Below, one piece after another: positions 31,740 to 41,422 of a DNA stretch of 44,571 nt. Below the pieces are notes generated by a model. That model ran no database searches, was not told where the DNA came from, and worked only from the letters and a program-made list of their open reading frames with translations. Within the stretch, counting starts at the first letter, position 1. Each line of letters begins with the position of its first letter. A program made the position numbers and the translations under genes. This stretch comes from Nitrosomonadales bacterium (GTDB lineage Bacteria > Pseudomonadota > Gammaproteobacteria > Burkholderiales > Gallionellaceae): positions 1 through 44,571 of the forward strand of contig JACPEI010000051.1 of NCBI GenBank assembly GCA_016183575.1, in the 5' to 3' direction.

Positions 31740-33546
31740 GTCGATACTCCTGTTCTTTTTGGAGGGCGAATTCTAGCAGAGCTGAAAAATGTGCGGGGTC
31801 TTTCTCGGCCAATTGGGCTAACTGCCTATACTCATTGACATGGGCCGGGTATGACCATATTGCCTGCTCCAAAAGTTGCCTGGCCTGCTCTATCTGGCCA
31901 TTCTGGGCCAGCAAAAATGCCTGCCTATAGACCACCGGTTGCGTCGGAACAAAGCGCATTGCGCGATCGTTCAATTCAAGCTTTGCCCCGAGATTATCGG
32001 CACTGATATCGGTGAACGCGCCCATGAACATCTCGGCATAGGGTGACAGAAGCGACTCGCCATGCACCGCAATCAGGCCATCGCGGGTGCGCTGGAAGGC
32101 TTCGGCGGCATTAACAACACCGGAAACCGGACGTATCGCCAGCGTGTCTTTTAATTGCTGATAACCCATGCGCAACTGTATTAGCGCCATCAAGCCAAGC
32201 AACAAAATGGCCACCAGCGACATACGCCCCACGTTGCGCAATTCCAGCCGGTAGTGCGTTTCATCCAATACGCCCAGCAGAATCGCCGCAACCGCGACGA
32301 AATAGGTGTACCACAGCGGATATTCGAGCAGGCTGTGGATCGCCAGCACGCCCAATGCGGCATAACCCCACCAGTGCGCGGCACTCAGCGTTGTGCGACG
32401 CAGGCCATTCAGCCAAACGCCCAGCGCGGCAAACAACACCAGCAACCCTGCCAGACCCGCCTCGGCAGCGATCTGGAAAATCAGATTGTGGGCGTTGTTG
32501 TAAAGGCCGCTGATATAGTTTGGATGCAATACCGGCAACAGCTGGAAGTGATGCCAAGCAAACTGTCCGAAGCCCACCCCCAGCCACGGCGACTGAGCGA
32601 ATATCAGCCACGACTCGTGCCACAGATACAGACGGACAGATCCGCTGGCATCATCGCCGAATAACCGCTGCAGGGTATCCACGCTGCTCGCAGCCCCTGC
32701 CAGGAAGGGCAACTTCACAATCAAGTGCATTAGCCCAAAGCCTACCAGCAGCAACAGGCTGTAGCGCAACAGCGGCCGCTGTGCGGCATCGCGCCGCGAC
32801 CACCACCATGCCAGGCCGGCCATCATCAGCAGATACAGCCAGGTGCTGCGCGAGCCGCTCAGCGTCATCACAAACAACAACGGCACGGCCAGCAGCGCCA
32901 CATAGCCGAGCTTCAGCCTGCGCAGCTGCAACAGCAAGCCGAGCGAGATTAGCCCAAGCGCGATGTAATTGGCAAAATGGTTGGGTTGCGCGAGGTTGCC
33001 GAACACGCCGGAGGAGACCTTCATCACGATCACCGGGTCCAGCGGGGTATGCCAGCGGTAATGCTGCAGCACGCCGATCAGCGCGCTGAGTTCCGCACCG
33101 ATCAAAAGGAAAATTGCCAATACGGTTGCCACTTTTTCAAGGCCAAAGCAAGCGCGCAGCCTTGCCCCGAGCAACATCAACAACGCGGCGAACAGCAGGT
33201 ACAGGATGTACAACAAACCCTGATCGATATAGACAACCTTGTGCAATGCCATTTGCAACAACAGGATAGCGATCAATCCGGCGGGCAGTTGCGCGATGCG
33301 CGGGATTTCCGGCTGTTTCCAGAAGTCTTTTGTCGCCAGCAAAGTGAGGGCGAATACCCCCAGCAACGCGCTCCACCACTCCTGATCAAACGTGGTCAGC
33401 GGATATTGATGGCGATAATGCAGAAAAGGCAAAACCCACATCAGCCCGACCAGGGCCAGGCTGATATGGGTTAAGCGTAATCCCTGAAACGAGCTTCTCA
33501 GCCCCGCTGGATTCAGGTCCTGCAAGTTCCGTCCTTGATGCCGCAT
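31720..33546 (-). CDS. O-antigen ligase/pilin O-oligosaccharyltransferase-like membrane protein (PglL/Wzy_C type)
   Basis: A 608-residue multi-pass membrane protein with about a dozen hydrophobic segments up to residue ~430, followed by a soluble C-terminal TPR-like tail. The signatures GNLAQPNHFANYIALG and LYNNAHNLIFQIAAEAGLAG (with the catalytic-type His) are those of PglL/Wzy_C proteins that attach lipid-linked glycans to pilins or lipid A. Given a complete MSHA pilus nearby, pilin glycosylation is a reasonable guess. ATG 33546 overlaps the DUF2892 gene by 34 bases; TTG 33525 with AAGGA upstream is an alternative start. Confidence 0.85.
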   Translation of the reverse strand: MRHQGRNLQDLNPAGLRSSFQGLRLTHISLALVGLMWVLPFLHYRHQYPLTTFDQEWWSALLGVFALTLLATKDFWKQPEIPRIAQLPAGLIAILLLQMALHKVVYIDQGLLYILYLLFAALLMLLGARLRACFGLEKVATVLAIFLLIGAELSALIGVLQHYRWHTPLDPVIVMKVSSGVFGNLAQPNHFANYIALGLISLGLLLQLRRLKLGYVALLAVPLLFVMTLSGSRSTWLYLLMMAGLAWWWSRRDAAQRPLLRYSLLLLVGFGLMHLIVKLPFLAGAASSVDTLQRLFGDDASGSVRLYLWHESWLIFAQSPWLGVGFGQFAWHHFQLLPVLHPNYISGLYNNAHNLIFQIAAEAGLAGLLVLFAALGVWLNGLRRTTLSAAHWWGYAALGVLAIHSLLEYPLWYTYFVAVAAILLGVLDETHYRLELRNVGRMSLVAILLLGLMALIQLRMGYQQLKDTLAIRPVSGVVNAAEAFQRTRDGLIAVHGESLLSPYAEMFMGAFTDISADNLGAKLELNDRAMRFVPTQPVVYRQAFLLAQNGQIEQARQLLEQAIWSYPAHVNEYRQLAQLAEKDPAHFSALLEFALQKEQEYRRAVRQQ

Positions 33547-33731
33547 TTATTGAGCATACGCGTCAGCGGGCAGAATGAAGTGAAACCGCTCTGAAACAGA
33601 TTGAAGCCGACGAAGGCGGTAAGCCATAAAAAATTCTTGCTTACAAACAGCGGGCTGTCTTCCACACCCAATAACAGGGACAGCAGGATGAATGTCCCGG
33701 CGACGATATGGGTAATGCGTTCTGCGTTCAT
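33513..33731 (-). CDS. DUF2892 (YgaP-like) inner-membrane protein
   Basis: A 72-residue protein with two hydrophobic stretches (IVAGTFILLSLLLGV and LWLTAFVGFNLFQSGF) followed by the DUF2892 motif FTSFCPLTRMLNKCG. DUF2892 proteins are often coded with rhodanese, BigR-type regulators and sulfide genes. Ribosome site AGGAG six bases before ATG 33731. Last clear member of the ArsR-RND-SQR operon. Confidence 0.9.
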   Translation of the reverse strand: MNAERITHIVAGTFILLSLLLGVEDSPLFVSKNFLWLTAFVGFNLFQSGFTSFCPLTRMLNKCGIKDGTCRT

Positions 33732-33759
33732 GAAACTCTCCTGAAAGATGAAATAGATT

Positions 33760-36700
33760 TTACTGGAACTTTTTGTACAGCGTGGCGTAATACAACACCG
33801 GGATGACCACCAATGTCAGCAAGGTGGAGACGAGAATGCCGAAAATCAGGGAGATCGCCAGCCCGTTGAAAATCGGATCGTCGAGGATGAACAGCGCGCC
33901 CAGCATCGCCGCCAGCCCGGTCAATACGATCGGCTTGGCGCGCGCCCCGGCGGCGGCGATTACCGCCTGCTGCAACGCTACGCCATCCCGCAATTGCAGG
34001 TTGACGAAATCCACCAGCAGGATCGAGTTGCGCACGATGATGCCGGCCAGCGCGATCATGCCGATCATCGAGGTCGCGGTGTACTGCGCGCCGAGCAGCG
34101 CGTGACCCGGCATCACGCCGATGAGGGTGAGCGGGATCGGCGCCATGATGACCAGCGGCACGAGGTAGGATTTGAACTGCGCGACCACCAGCAGGTAAAT
34201 CAGGATCAGCCCCACGCCGTAAGCGATGCCCATGTCGCGGAAGGTCTCGAAGGTCACCTGCCATTCGCCGTCCCATTTCAGCGCGTAGCCGGCGTAGGGA
34301 TCGCTCGGCTGCCTGAAATAGTAGCTCTCCAGCTTGCCGCCCTGTTCCAGCGCCATGCCGCCGACCTTGTTGTCGACGCCGAACATGCCGTACAGCGGGC
34401 TATCCAGCTTGCCCGCCATGTCGCCGAACACATACACCACCGGCAGCAAATCCTTGTGATAGATCGGGTAGTCGCGCGGCTCCTGGATCACCTGCACCAC
34501 TTCCGCGAGCGGCACCAGCACTCCGTCACTTGCGCGCACCTTGAGCTTGAGCACCTCGTCGATGCGGCTGCGCCGCTCCGGAGGCAAACCGATGCGCAAC
34601 GGCGGCGCGTATTTCGCATTGGCATCGTGCAGCGACGCGACATCCTGGCCGGCCAGCGCGACGCCAATCGTGTCCACGATGTCGCGCGGCGCGACGCCGA
34701 GCAATGCGGCCTTGCTCTGCAATACATGCAGCAGCAGCTTGGGAGCAGGCTCCGTGACGGTGTCGTCGATGCCGACGATGCCTTCGGTGCCGCCGAACTG
34801 TTCGCGCACCTTGCCGGCCACCTTGCGCGCACCCTCGTAGTCCGGCCCGTAGATTTCCGCGACGATCGGCGACATCACCGGCGGGCCGGGCGGCACCTCG
34901 ACGATTTTGACCTTCGCTCCCCACGCCTGGGCGATTTTCTGCACCGGTTCCAGCACGGCGGTGGCGATCTCGTGGCTGCTGCGGCTGCGCTGATGCTTGT
35001 CGCGCAAATTGACCTGGATATCGCCCTGCGCGGCGGCGCTGCGCAGATAATACTGGCGCACCAGGCCGTTGAAATTGATCGGTGATGCGGTGCCCGCATA
35101 GGCCTGGTAATCGGTCACTTCCGGCACGGTCGCCAGATAGCCGCCAATCTCGTGCAGCACCGCGCTGGTCTGCTCCAGTGCGGTGCCGCTGGGCATGTCC
35201 ACCACGATCTGGAATTCCGACTTGTGGTCGAACGGCAGCATTTTCAGGATCACCAGTTTCACCACACCCAGCGACACCGCCAGCAGCAGGCCGCCAAGGA
35301 TCGCCAGCCACAGCTTGCGGCGCGCCGGCTTGCCTTGCGCACCGTTCAGGAACGGGCTCAAACGATTGCTGAAGAAACGGCTGATCGCCGCGCTGCGCTC
35401 ATCCCCAGCCGCTCCATGAGGGGCCGCTGCATGATGCGCCCCGGCAAAACGCAGTACCAGCCACGGCGTGATGACGAATGCCACCGCCAGCGAGATCAGC
35501 ATGCCCATGCTCGCGTTGATCGGGATCGGGCTCATGTACGGCCCCATCAGGCCGCTGACGAACGCCATCGGTAGCAATGCGGCGATCACCGTGAAAGTCG
35601 CCAGGATGGTCGGGCTGCCGACTTCATCCACCGCTTCCGGAATGATTTCCGCCAGCGATTGGTGCGGCGCCAACGCACGACGGCGATGGATGTTTTCCAC
35701 CACGACAATCGCGTCGTCGACCAATATTCCGATCGAGAAGATCAGCGCGAACAGCGACACGCGATTCAGCGTGAAACCCCATGCCCACGACGCAAACAGC
35801 GTCGCCGCCAGCGTCAGCAGCACCGCGATGCCGACCACCAGCGCCTCGCGCCGTCCCATCGCAAACCACACCAGCGCGACCACGGCGAGGGTGGCGAACA
35901 GCAGTTTCTGGATCAGCTTCATCGCCTTGTCGTTGGCGGTCTCGCCGTAGTTGCGCGTGATGCTGACCTGCACATCGGCGGGAATCACGCTGCCTTTCAA
36001 CTCTTGCACACGCTGCAACAGTTTATCGGCGATCTCCACCGCGTTTGCGCCGGGCTTCTTGGTGACCGCCAGCGTGACGGCGGGGAATTCGCCGCTGGCC
36101 GTGATCTGCTTGTCCGCGGCGGCCATCCCGGTCCCCAGCCACACATAGCTGCCCGGCTGGTCCGCGCCATCCTGCACGTCGGCGATATCGCGCAGAAATA
36201 CCGGTTTGCCATTGGCCACGCCGACTACCAGTTGCCTGACTTCATTGGCATCGCGCAGGAAATTGCCGGTTTGCACCAGCACTTCGCGGTTGTTTTGCAC
36301 CAGCGTCCCGGAGTTCTGCGAAACATTGGCGGACTGCAATGCCGCGCGGATATCCTGCATGGTGAGCTGATGGGCGTTCAGGCTTTCCGGCCTGAGCAAT
36401 ACCCGCACCATGCGCTGCGTCGCCCCCAGCGTATTCACTTCGCGTGTGCCCGGCACGCGCTTCAGCTCCGCCTCGATGGCATGCGCCACCTGCGTCAATT
36501 CGATGCCGCCGCCCGCCGCCTGCTCGCGCCACGGGGTCAGCGCGACGACCGGCACATCATCGATGCCCCTGGCCTTGATGATGGGTGGCGCGACCCCCAG
36601 CGTGGGCGGCAGCCAGTCGGCGTGGGAATGCACCACGTCGTAGAGCTTCACCAGCGACGCAATATGCTCCTCGCCGACCTTGAATTGCACCGTGATGACC

Positions 36701-36975
36701 GCCATGCCGGGTTGCGCCACCGAATACACGTGATCCACGCCGGCGATTTGCGACAGCACCTGCTCGGCGGGAGTCGCCACGGTTTGCGCGACATCCCTGG
36801 CCGAGGCGCCCGGAAAGGCGATCATCACGTTCGCCATGGTCACGCTGATCTGCGGTTCTTCCTCGCGCGGCGTCACCAGCACGGCAAACAACCCCAGCAG
36901 CACGGCAACCAGTGCCAGCAGCGGAGTCATCTGCGAGTGCAGAAAGTATTTGGCGATACGCCCTGAAATGCCCAT
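33760..36975 (-). CDS. RND family efflux permease
   Basis: A 1071-residue AcrB-type inner-membrane pump: N-terminal membrane helix (PLLALVAVLLGLFAVLV), two large periplasmic loops, and 12 predicted membrane segments. GILVDDAIVVVENIHRR holds the conserved Asp pair of the proton relay in helix 4; GIIVRNSILLVDFVNLQ is the matching region of the second half. TPREEEPQI after helix 1 is typical of the subgroup that exports small or metal/organic substrates; the substrate is unknown. Its adaptor gene lies two genes upstream, separated by the SQR gene. No outer-membrane factor gene is present in the window. Confidence 0.93.
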   Translation of the reverse strand: MGISGRIAKYFLHSQMTPLLALVAVLLGLFAVLVTPREEEPQISVTMANVMIAFPGASARDVAQTVATPAEQVLSQIAGVDHVYSVAQPGMAVITVQFKVGEEHIASLVKLYDVVHSHADWLPPTLGVAPPIIKARGIDDVPVVALTPWREQAAGGGIELTQVAHAIEAELKRVPGTREVNTLGATQRMVRVLLRPESLNAHQLTMQDIRAALQSANVSQNSGTLVQNNREVLVQTGNFLRDANEVRQLVVGVANGKPVFLRDIADVQDGADQPGSYVWLGTGMAAADKQITASGEFPAVTLAVTKKPGANAVEIADKLLQRVQELKGSVIPADVQVSITRNYGETANDKAMKLIQKLLFATLAVVALVWFAMGRREALVVGIAVLLTLAATLFASWAWGFTLNRVSLFALIFSIGILVDDAIVVVENIHRRRALAPHQSLAEIIPEAVDEVGSPTILATFTVIAALLPMAFVSGLMGPYMSPIPINASMGMLISLAVAFVITPWLVLRFAGAHHAAAPHGAAGDERSAAISRFFSNRLSPFLNGAQGKPARRKLWLAILGGLLLAVSLGVVKLVILKMLPFDHKSEFQIVVDMPSGTALEQTSAVLHEIGGYLATVPEVTDYQAYAGTASPINFNGLVRQYYLRSAAAQGDIQVNLRDKHQRSRSSHEIATAVLEPVQKIAQAWGAKVKIVEVPPGPPVMSPIVAEIYGPDYEGARKVAGKVREQFGGTEGIVGIDDTVTEPAPKLLLHVLQSKAALLGVAPRDIVDTIGVALAGQDVASLHDANAKYAPPLRIGLPPERRSRIDEVLKLKVRASDGVLVPLAEVVQVIQEPRDYPIYHKDLLPVVYVFGDMAGKLDSPLYGMFGVDNKVGGMALEQGGKLESYYFRQPSDPYAGYALKWDGEWQVTFETFRDMGIAYGVGLILIYLLVVAQFKSYLVPLVIMAPIPLTLIGVMPGHALLGAQYTATSMIGMIALAGIIVRNSILLVDFVNLQLRDGVALQQAVIAAAGARAKPIVLTGLAAMLGALFILDDPIFNGLAISLIFGILVSTLLTLVVIPVLYYATLYKKFQ

Positions 36976-37003
36976 GCGATTTTTCCTGGTGACTATAGGT
37001 AGC

Positions 37004-38275
37004 CTATTTCAGTTTTTCTATGCCCATCGCTTTCAGCACGACTTTTTCGTAGATGGGTTCGGAGGTGCCCTTCTTCATCTTGCGGATGAAATATTTTTCA
37101 AAGGCAATCTTGGCAAGATGCACCCACTTGCCCTCCGAAAACCAGTTCACGTTGCGCGGAGGAATCTGCGGCATCGCCACGAACGCAATCCCGCCCTCGC
37201 CGAAATCCGCCAGGCAAACCGCATTCCACGTCGCCTTGCTGGTCGGCGGGTTGCCGGTCAGTTCGGCATGGATGTTATGCGCCGTTGCGGTCACCATCGA
37301 TTCGATCATGTACCCCGTCTTGGGTGTGCCGGTCGGCACGGGAGTGACTTCCACCGGCGGGATCGCTACGCACACGCCGACCGCATAAATGTTCTTGTAT
37401 TTCGGATTGCGCTGATGCTCGTCTATCAGGATAAACCCGCGCGGATTGGTCAGCCCCTCGATGCCATACACCGCGTCGATACCCTTGAAGGCGGGCAGCA
37501 TCATGCTGTAGGCAAACGGCAACTCGTGCTGGCGCTTTTCATTGCCCGCCTCGTCATATTCCGTGACATACATCTTGCCCGCTTCGACTTTGGTGGTTTT
37601 GGCATTGCATATCCACTTGATGCTCCGTTCGCGCATCGCCGACTCGAGCATCCCCTTGGAGTCGCCCACCCCGCCCAGACCCAGATGGCCGATATAGGGC
37701 TCGGAGGTCACGAAAGTCATCGGCACCTTGTTGCGAATCTTGCGGCGGCGCAGGTCGGTTTCCATGATGAACGCATACTCATACGCCGGGCCGAAGCAGG
37801 ATGCGCCTTGCACCGCACCCACCACGATCGGACCGGGATTCTGGGCGAAACGCTCCCACTCATCGTGCGACTTCATCGCGTGATCGACGTGGCAAACCGA
37901 GTGGGTGTATCCGCCATGCGGGCCCAGACCCTCGATTTCTTCAAAAGCCAGTTTGGGGCCGGTGGCAATCACCAGAAAATCGTAGATCACCGATTGTCCG
38001 TCATTCAATTCGAGACGGTTCTGCTCGGGAAGCACCCGCTTTACGCCGGTGGAGATAAAGTCGATGCCTTTGCGCTCCAGATAGGGACGGATCGGAAACT
38101 CGATGTCTTCGCGGTCGCGCCATTTCACGCCCACCCACGGGTTGGACGGCACAAAGTGGAAATTCTCGCTGTTCGAGACCACCGTCACCTTGTCGCCGTT
38201 GCGTATTTTTTCCTGCATTTCATAAGCCATCGGCACTCCGCCGATACCCGCACCCATGATTACGATATGCGCCAT
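37004..38275 (-). CDS. Sulfide:quinone oxidoreductase-like flavoprotein
   Basis: SQR oxidises sulfide to polysulfide or sulfur and reduces quinone at the membrane. The 423-residue protein has the FAD loop IVIMGAGIGGVPMAYEM, a second nucleotide motif VIATGPKLAF, and Cys residues in HSVCHVDHA, GASCFGPAYEY and YAVGVCVAI, which fit the three redox-active Cys positions of SQR enzymes. The tail has amphipathic helices (KWVHLAKIAFEKYFIRK). ATG 38275 is chosen because GGAGG sits eight bases upstream. It lies between the adaptor and permease of an RND pump, unusual, and downstream of an ArsR-type regulator. Confidence 0.9.
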   Translation of the reverse strand: MAHIVIMGAGIGGVPMAYEMQEKIRNGDKVTVVSNSENFHFVPSNPWVGVKWRDREDIEFPIRPYLERKGIDFISTGVKRVLPEQNRLELNDGQSVIYDFLVIATGPKLAFEEIEGLGPHGGYTHSVCHVDHAMKSHDEWERFAQNPGPIVVGAVQGASCFGPAYEYAFIMETDLRRRKIRNKVPMTFVTSEPYIGHLGLGGVGDSKGMLESAMRERSIKWICNAKTTKVEAGKMYVTEYDEAGNEKRQHELPFAYSMMLPAFKGIDAVYGIEGLTNPRGFILIDEHQRNPKYKNIYAVGVCVAIPPVEVTPVPTGTPKTGYMIESMVTATAHNIHAELTGNPPTSKATWNAVCLADFGEGGIAFVAMPQIPPRNVNWFSEGKWVHLAKIAFEKYFIRKMKKGTSEPIYEKVVLKAMGIEKLK

Positions 38276-38297
38276 GATTCTATCCTCCGTAAGTTGA

Positions 38298-39341
38298 TTA
38301 CTTCTGCTTCGCACCCGACATCCCGGCCTTGACCGGATCCAACGCCACCTTCTCGCCCGGGTTCAGTCCCGCCAGCACCTCCATCGCACCATCGGATGTC
38401 GCTTCGCCGAGCCGCACCTGGCGCAATTTCACGCCCCCTGTTTCATCCACCACATACACGGCAACCACTTCGCTGCGGCGCAACACGGCGCTCGCGGGAA
38501 TCACCAGCTTGCTGGCCTTGCCCACCACAAAATGCGCGCGCACGAACATGCCCGGATAGATGCCTGCCTCGTTGGCCGGGAGATACACGCGCACTTGCGT
38601 GCTGTGAGTGCGAGCATCGGCAACCGGCTGTATGGTCACCGAGGCAGGCTTGATCCAGCGATTCAGCGACGGCGCTTCCACCAGCGCCTCGGGGCGCGCA
38701 CCGATAGCCACCAGCTTGTCTTGCGGCACGCTTACCACGACGCGCATTTCGGCAGGATCAAACCCGGTCATCAACGGCTTGCCGGGCATCACCAGTTCGC
38801 CGACCTCCACATGGCGCGCCGCCACGATCCCGCTGTAGGGCGCAATCACCGCCGTGTAGCCATGCGCAAGGCTGGCCTGCCCGGTGGATGCCTCGCTGGC
38901 TGCGGCTTGCGCCAATGCCACTTTGTAGTCGGCCTGCGCCTTGTCGAGCGCCGCCTGGCTGATGAACTTTTGCGCGAATAACTGCCGGGCACGTTCGTAG
39001 GCCGACTTGGCGTTGTGCAGATTGGCCTGCGCCTGCAACACCTGCGCCTGGCTGCCCGCCAGGGCCTGCACCGCTTCGCGCTCATCAATGCGCAGAATCA
39101 CCTGCCCCTTGTTGACGCGATCCCCGACATCGAAGTTGATTTCCTTGACGCGCCCGCCGATTTGCGCGGACACGGTGGACTGGCGTGTCGCCTCCACCAA
39201 TCCGTCTGCACTGTAAGTCTGCTCCACCTCGCGAAACTGCACGGTCGCAACCGCAAGCGGCTCGGCGGCCTGAACCGTCGCGGCACCCAGTAACAATACG
39301 CCAAAAATCCATGGTTTCTTCACTGCGCTTACCCCATTCAT
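38298..39341 (-). CDS. RND efflux membrane fusion (periplasmic adaptor) protein
   Basis: A 347-residue HlyD/AcrA-type adaptor: signal peptide (FGVLLLGAATVQA), the lipoyl half-motif VSAQIGGRVKEINFDVGDRVNKGQVILRI, a coiled-coil hairpin (AQVLQAQANLHNAKSAYERARQLF ... LDKAQADYKVALAQ), the second lipoyl half AVIAPYSGIVAARHVEVGELV and a barrel domain ending PGEKVAL. ATG 39341 has a weak ribosome site; the GTG at 39323 (before KKPWIFG) is a possible start. A candidate operator lies directly upstream. Confidence 0.92.
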   Translation of the reverse strand: MNGVSAVKKPWIFGVLLLGAATVQAAEPLAVATVQFREVEQTYSADGLVEATRQSTVSAQIGGRVKEINFDVGDRVNKGQVILRIDEREAVQALAGSQAQVLQAQANLHNAKSAYERARQLFAQKFISQAALDKAQADYKVALAQAAASEASTGQASLAHGYTAVIAPYSGIVAARHVEVGELVMPGKPLMTGFDPAEMRVVVSVPQDKLVAIGARPEALVEAPSLNRWIKPASVTIQPVADARTHSTQVRVYLPANEAGIYPGMFVRAHFVVGKASKLVIPASAVLRRSEVVAVYVVDETGGVKLRQVRLGEATSDGAMEVLAGLNPGEKVALDPVKAGMSGAKQK

Positions 39342-39346
39342 TTCGT

Positions 39347-39369
39347 TATATTAGAATATACTGATATTC
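39347..39369. promoter_or_regulatory. Candidate operator between the ArsR-type regulator and the RND adaptor
   Basis: Two overlapping inverted repeats in the 45-base gap: TATATT-AG-AATATA (39347-39360) and GAATAT-ACTG-ATATTC (39354-39369). Short AT-rich dyads of this form are usual ArsR-family sites. Binding is inferred from position and symmetry only. Confidence 0.5.
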
Positions 39370-39386
39370 AAATTGAAAAGCAACCC

Positions 39387-39689
39387 CTACATCGTACAAA
39401 ATACATCGCGCATCATCCCGACCAGTTTCAGCGTGCGCAAATCGCCGATGCGGTAATACACCCGGTTCGCATCCTTGCGCGTCGCCAATACGCCCTTGTC
39501 GCGCAAAATTGCCAGATGCTGCGAGATGTTGCTCTGCGACGTGCCGACCTGCTCCACGATGTCCTGCACGCTGATTTCCTGATCGCCGAGCACGCACAAA
39601 ATTTTCAGACGCAATGGGTGCGCTATGGCTTTTATGGCCTGTGCGGCCTGTTGAATATCCTCTTCCCTGTCAATCAGCCTGCTTGCCAT
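39387..39689 (-). CDS. ArsR-family repressor with BigR/SqrR-type Cys pair
   Basis: A 100-residue winged-helix regulator: ISVQDIVEQVGTSQSNISQHLAILRDKGVLATRK (DNA-binding helices) and RVYYRIGD wing. It has just two Cys: Cys32 in LRLKILCVLGD and Cys98 in DVFCTM. These correspond in position to the two thiols of BigR and SqrR, which form a polysulfide bridge in response to persulfide and release DNA. A metal-binding ELCVCDL-type motif is absent. AGGAG lies five bases before ATG 39689. It heads an operon with SQR, so it is probably its sulfide-responsive repressor. Confidence 0.88.
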   Translation of the reverse strand: MASRLIDREEDIQQAAQAIKAIAHPLRLKILCVLGDQEISVQDIVEQVGTSQSNISQHLAILRDKGVLATRKDANRVYYRIGDLRTLKLVGMMRDVFCTM

Positions 39690-39789
39690 ACCTGCTCCTT
39701 AAGTTACCCTGCCGGGCCACGCGCGAAGCGCGTTGAAATCGGCTAAAATGTGTTTTCGTAAAATCATCATACGCTTATATTCTACATCA

Positions 39790-41379
39790 ATGGACGTCAC
39801 CCCTGTTTTGCTGCTCATTCTGGATGGCTTCGGCTACCGCGAGAGCGCCGATTTCAACGCGATTCTGGCGGCTCGCAAGCCCAATTGGGACAAGCTGTGG
39901 CGCGATTATCCGCATACCCTGATCAACACCTCGGAAAAATTTGTCGGCCTGCCGTCCGGACAGATGGGCAATTCCGAAGTGGGCCATCTCAATATCGGCG
40001 CCGGGCGTGTGGTGTATCAGGATTTGAGCCGCGTCGATGTTGCCATCGAGGATGGCAGTTTCTTCACCAACCCCGCTCTGCGCGAGGCGGTGGACATGGC
40101 CAGACAAAACGACAGCACACTGCATATCATGGGACTGCTCTCTCCGGGCGGCGTGCATAGCCACGAGAGTCACATTTTCGCGATGCTGGAAATGGCGGCG
40201 CGCGCCGGCTTGAAAAAAATCTGTCTGCACGCATTTCTGGATGGGCGCGATACCCCGCCCAGAAGCGCCGCGCAATCGCTGCAACTGCTGCAGGATAAAT
40301 GTACTGCATTGGGAACCGGGCAAATCGCCAGCATCGTCGGCCGCTTTTACGCAATGGACCGGGATAACCGCTGGGAACGCGTGCAGCCCGCTTATGAATT
40401 GCTCACGCAAGGCCGCGGCGAATTTACCGCAACCGATGCGTTGTCCGCGTTGGAACAAGCCTACGCACGCGGCGAATCGGATGAATTCGTCAAGCCCACT
40501 GCGATTGTTTCCGGCCGCGCGGAAAACACCATGCAGGACGGCGATGTGGTGATATTCATGAACTTCCGCGCCGACCGCGCCCGCGAAATCACGCGCGCTT
40601 TGACAGACGAGACGTTCGGCGGATTCAATCGTGCCTATGTGCCCAAGCTTGCCAGCTTCGTTATGCTGAGCAGTTATGGCGAGGACTTTCATTTGCCTTG
40701 CGCCTACACCCAGAATGCCATTCATAATGGCTTCGGCGAATATATCTCGAATCTGGGGCTCAGGCAGTTGCGCATCGCCGAGACTGAGAAATACGCGCAT
40801 GTCACCTACTTTTTCAACGGCGGCAGGGAACAACCCTACCCCGGCGAAGACCGCATCCTCGTTCCCTCGCCCAAAGTCGCGACCTATGACCTCAAACCGG
40901 AAATGAGCGCGTTTGAGGTGACCGACAAGCTCGAAGCCGCGATCCTGAGCCGCCAATACCATGCCATCATCTGCAATTACGCCAACGGCGACATGGTGGG
41001 GCACAGCGGCAACATGGAGGCAGCCACCCAGGCCATCGAGGCGCTGGATATTTGCATCGGCCGCGTGGTCAAGGCGATGCAGGCCATCGGCGGCGAAGTC
41101 ATCATCACCGCCGATCACGGCAACGCCGAACAAATGCTCGATCGCACCACGCAGCAGGCGCATACCGCGCACACCCTGAATCCGGTGCCGTTCCTGTATA
41201 TCGGGCGCAAAGCCAGGCTGGCCGAAGGCGGCGCGCTGCGCGATCTCGCCCCCAGCCTGCTGACCATGATGGGGCTGCCGCAACCGGCAGAAATGACTGG
41301 GCACAGCCTGATCCAATTCGTAGGGTGCAATAAGCCTGTCCTGAGCGCAGTCGAAGGGCGTAGCGCATTGCACCAATGA
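39790..41379 (+). CDS. gpmI: 2,3-bisphosphoglycerate-independent phosphoglycerate mutase
   Basis: GpmI interconverts 3- and 2-phosphoglycerate using two metal ions and a phosphoserine. The 529-residue protein begins [18 protein letters not shown] and has [17 protein letters not shown] (nucleophile Ser region), [29 protein letters not shown] and [14 protein letters not shown] 39790 gives the family start; an upstream in-frame ATG (39733) adds 19 unrelated residues. The natural end (MTGHSLIQF) is followed by about 17 residues ([19 protein letters not shown]) coded by a repeat at 41320-41422, so its own stop was probably lost. It overlaps envC by 4 bases. Confidence 0.95.
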   Translation: MDVTPVLLLILDGFGYRESADFNAILAARKPNWDKLWRDYPHTLINTSEKFVGLPSGQMGNSEVGHLNIGAGRVVYQDLSRVDVAIEDGSFFTNPALREAVDMARQNDSTLHIMGLLSPGGVHSHESHIFAMLEMAARAGLKKICLHAFLDGRDTPPRSAAQSLQLLQDKCTALGTGQIASIVGRFYAMDRDNRWERVQPAYELLTQGRGEFTATDALSALEQAYARGESDEFVKPTAIVSGRAENTMQDGDVVIFMNFRADRAREITRALTDETFGGFNRAYVPKLASFVMLSSYGEDFHLPCAYTQNAIHNGFGEYISNLGLRQLRIAETEKYAHVTYFFNGGREQPYPGEDRILVPSPKVATYDLKPEMSAFEVTDKLEAAILSRQYHAIICNYANGDMVGHSGNMEAATQAIEALDICIGRVVKAMQAIGGEVIITADHGNAEQMLDRTTQQAHTAHTLNPVPFLYIGRKARLAEGGALRDLAPSLLTMMGLPQPAEMTGHSLIQFVGCNKPVLSAVEGRSALHQ

Positions 41380-41422
41380 GACGGCAATTCGGCGCAATGT
41401 CCGTTGGTTATTGCGCCCTACA
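41320..41422. repeat. Composite repeat across the gpmI/envC junction
   Basis: First part: GTAGGGTGCAATAAGCC ... GCGCATTGCACC (41320-41374), interrupted by CTGTCCTGAGCGCAGTCGAAGGG, which also occurs as a variant at 23391-23412. Second part: GGCGCAATGTCCGTTGGTTA to TTGCGCCCTACA (41391-41422). On translation it supplies the C terminus of GpmI and the N terminus of EnvC. Confidence 0.88.

Noticed and set aside
35659-36966. 435-codon plus-strand frame opposite the RND permease
   Set aside because: Antisense shadow; composition rich in His/Arg/Gln and no domain.
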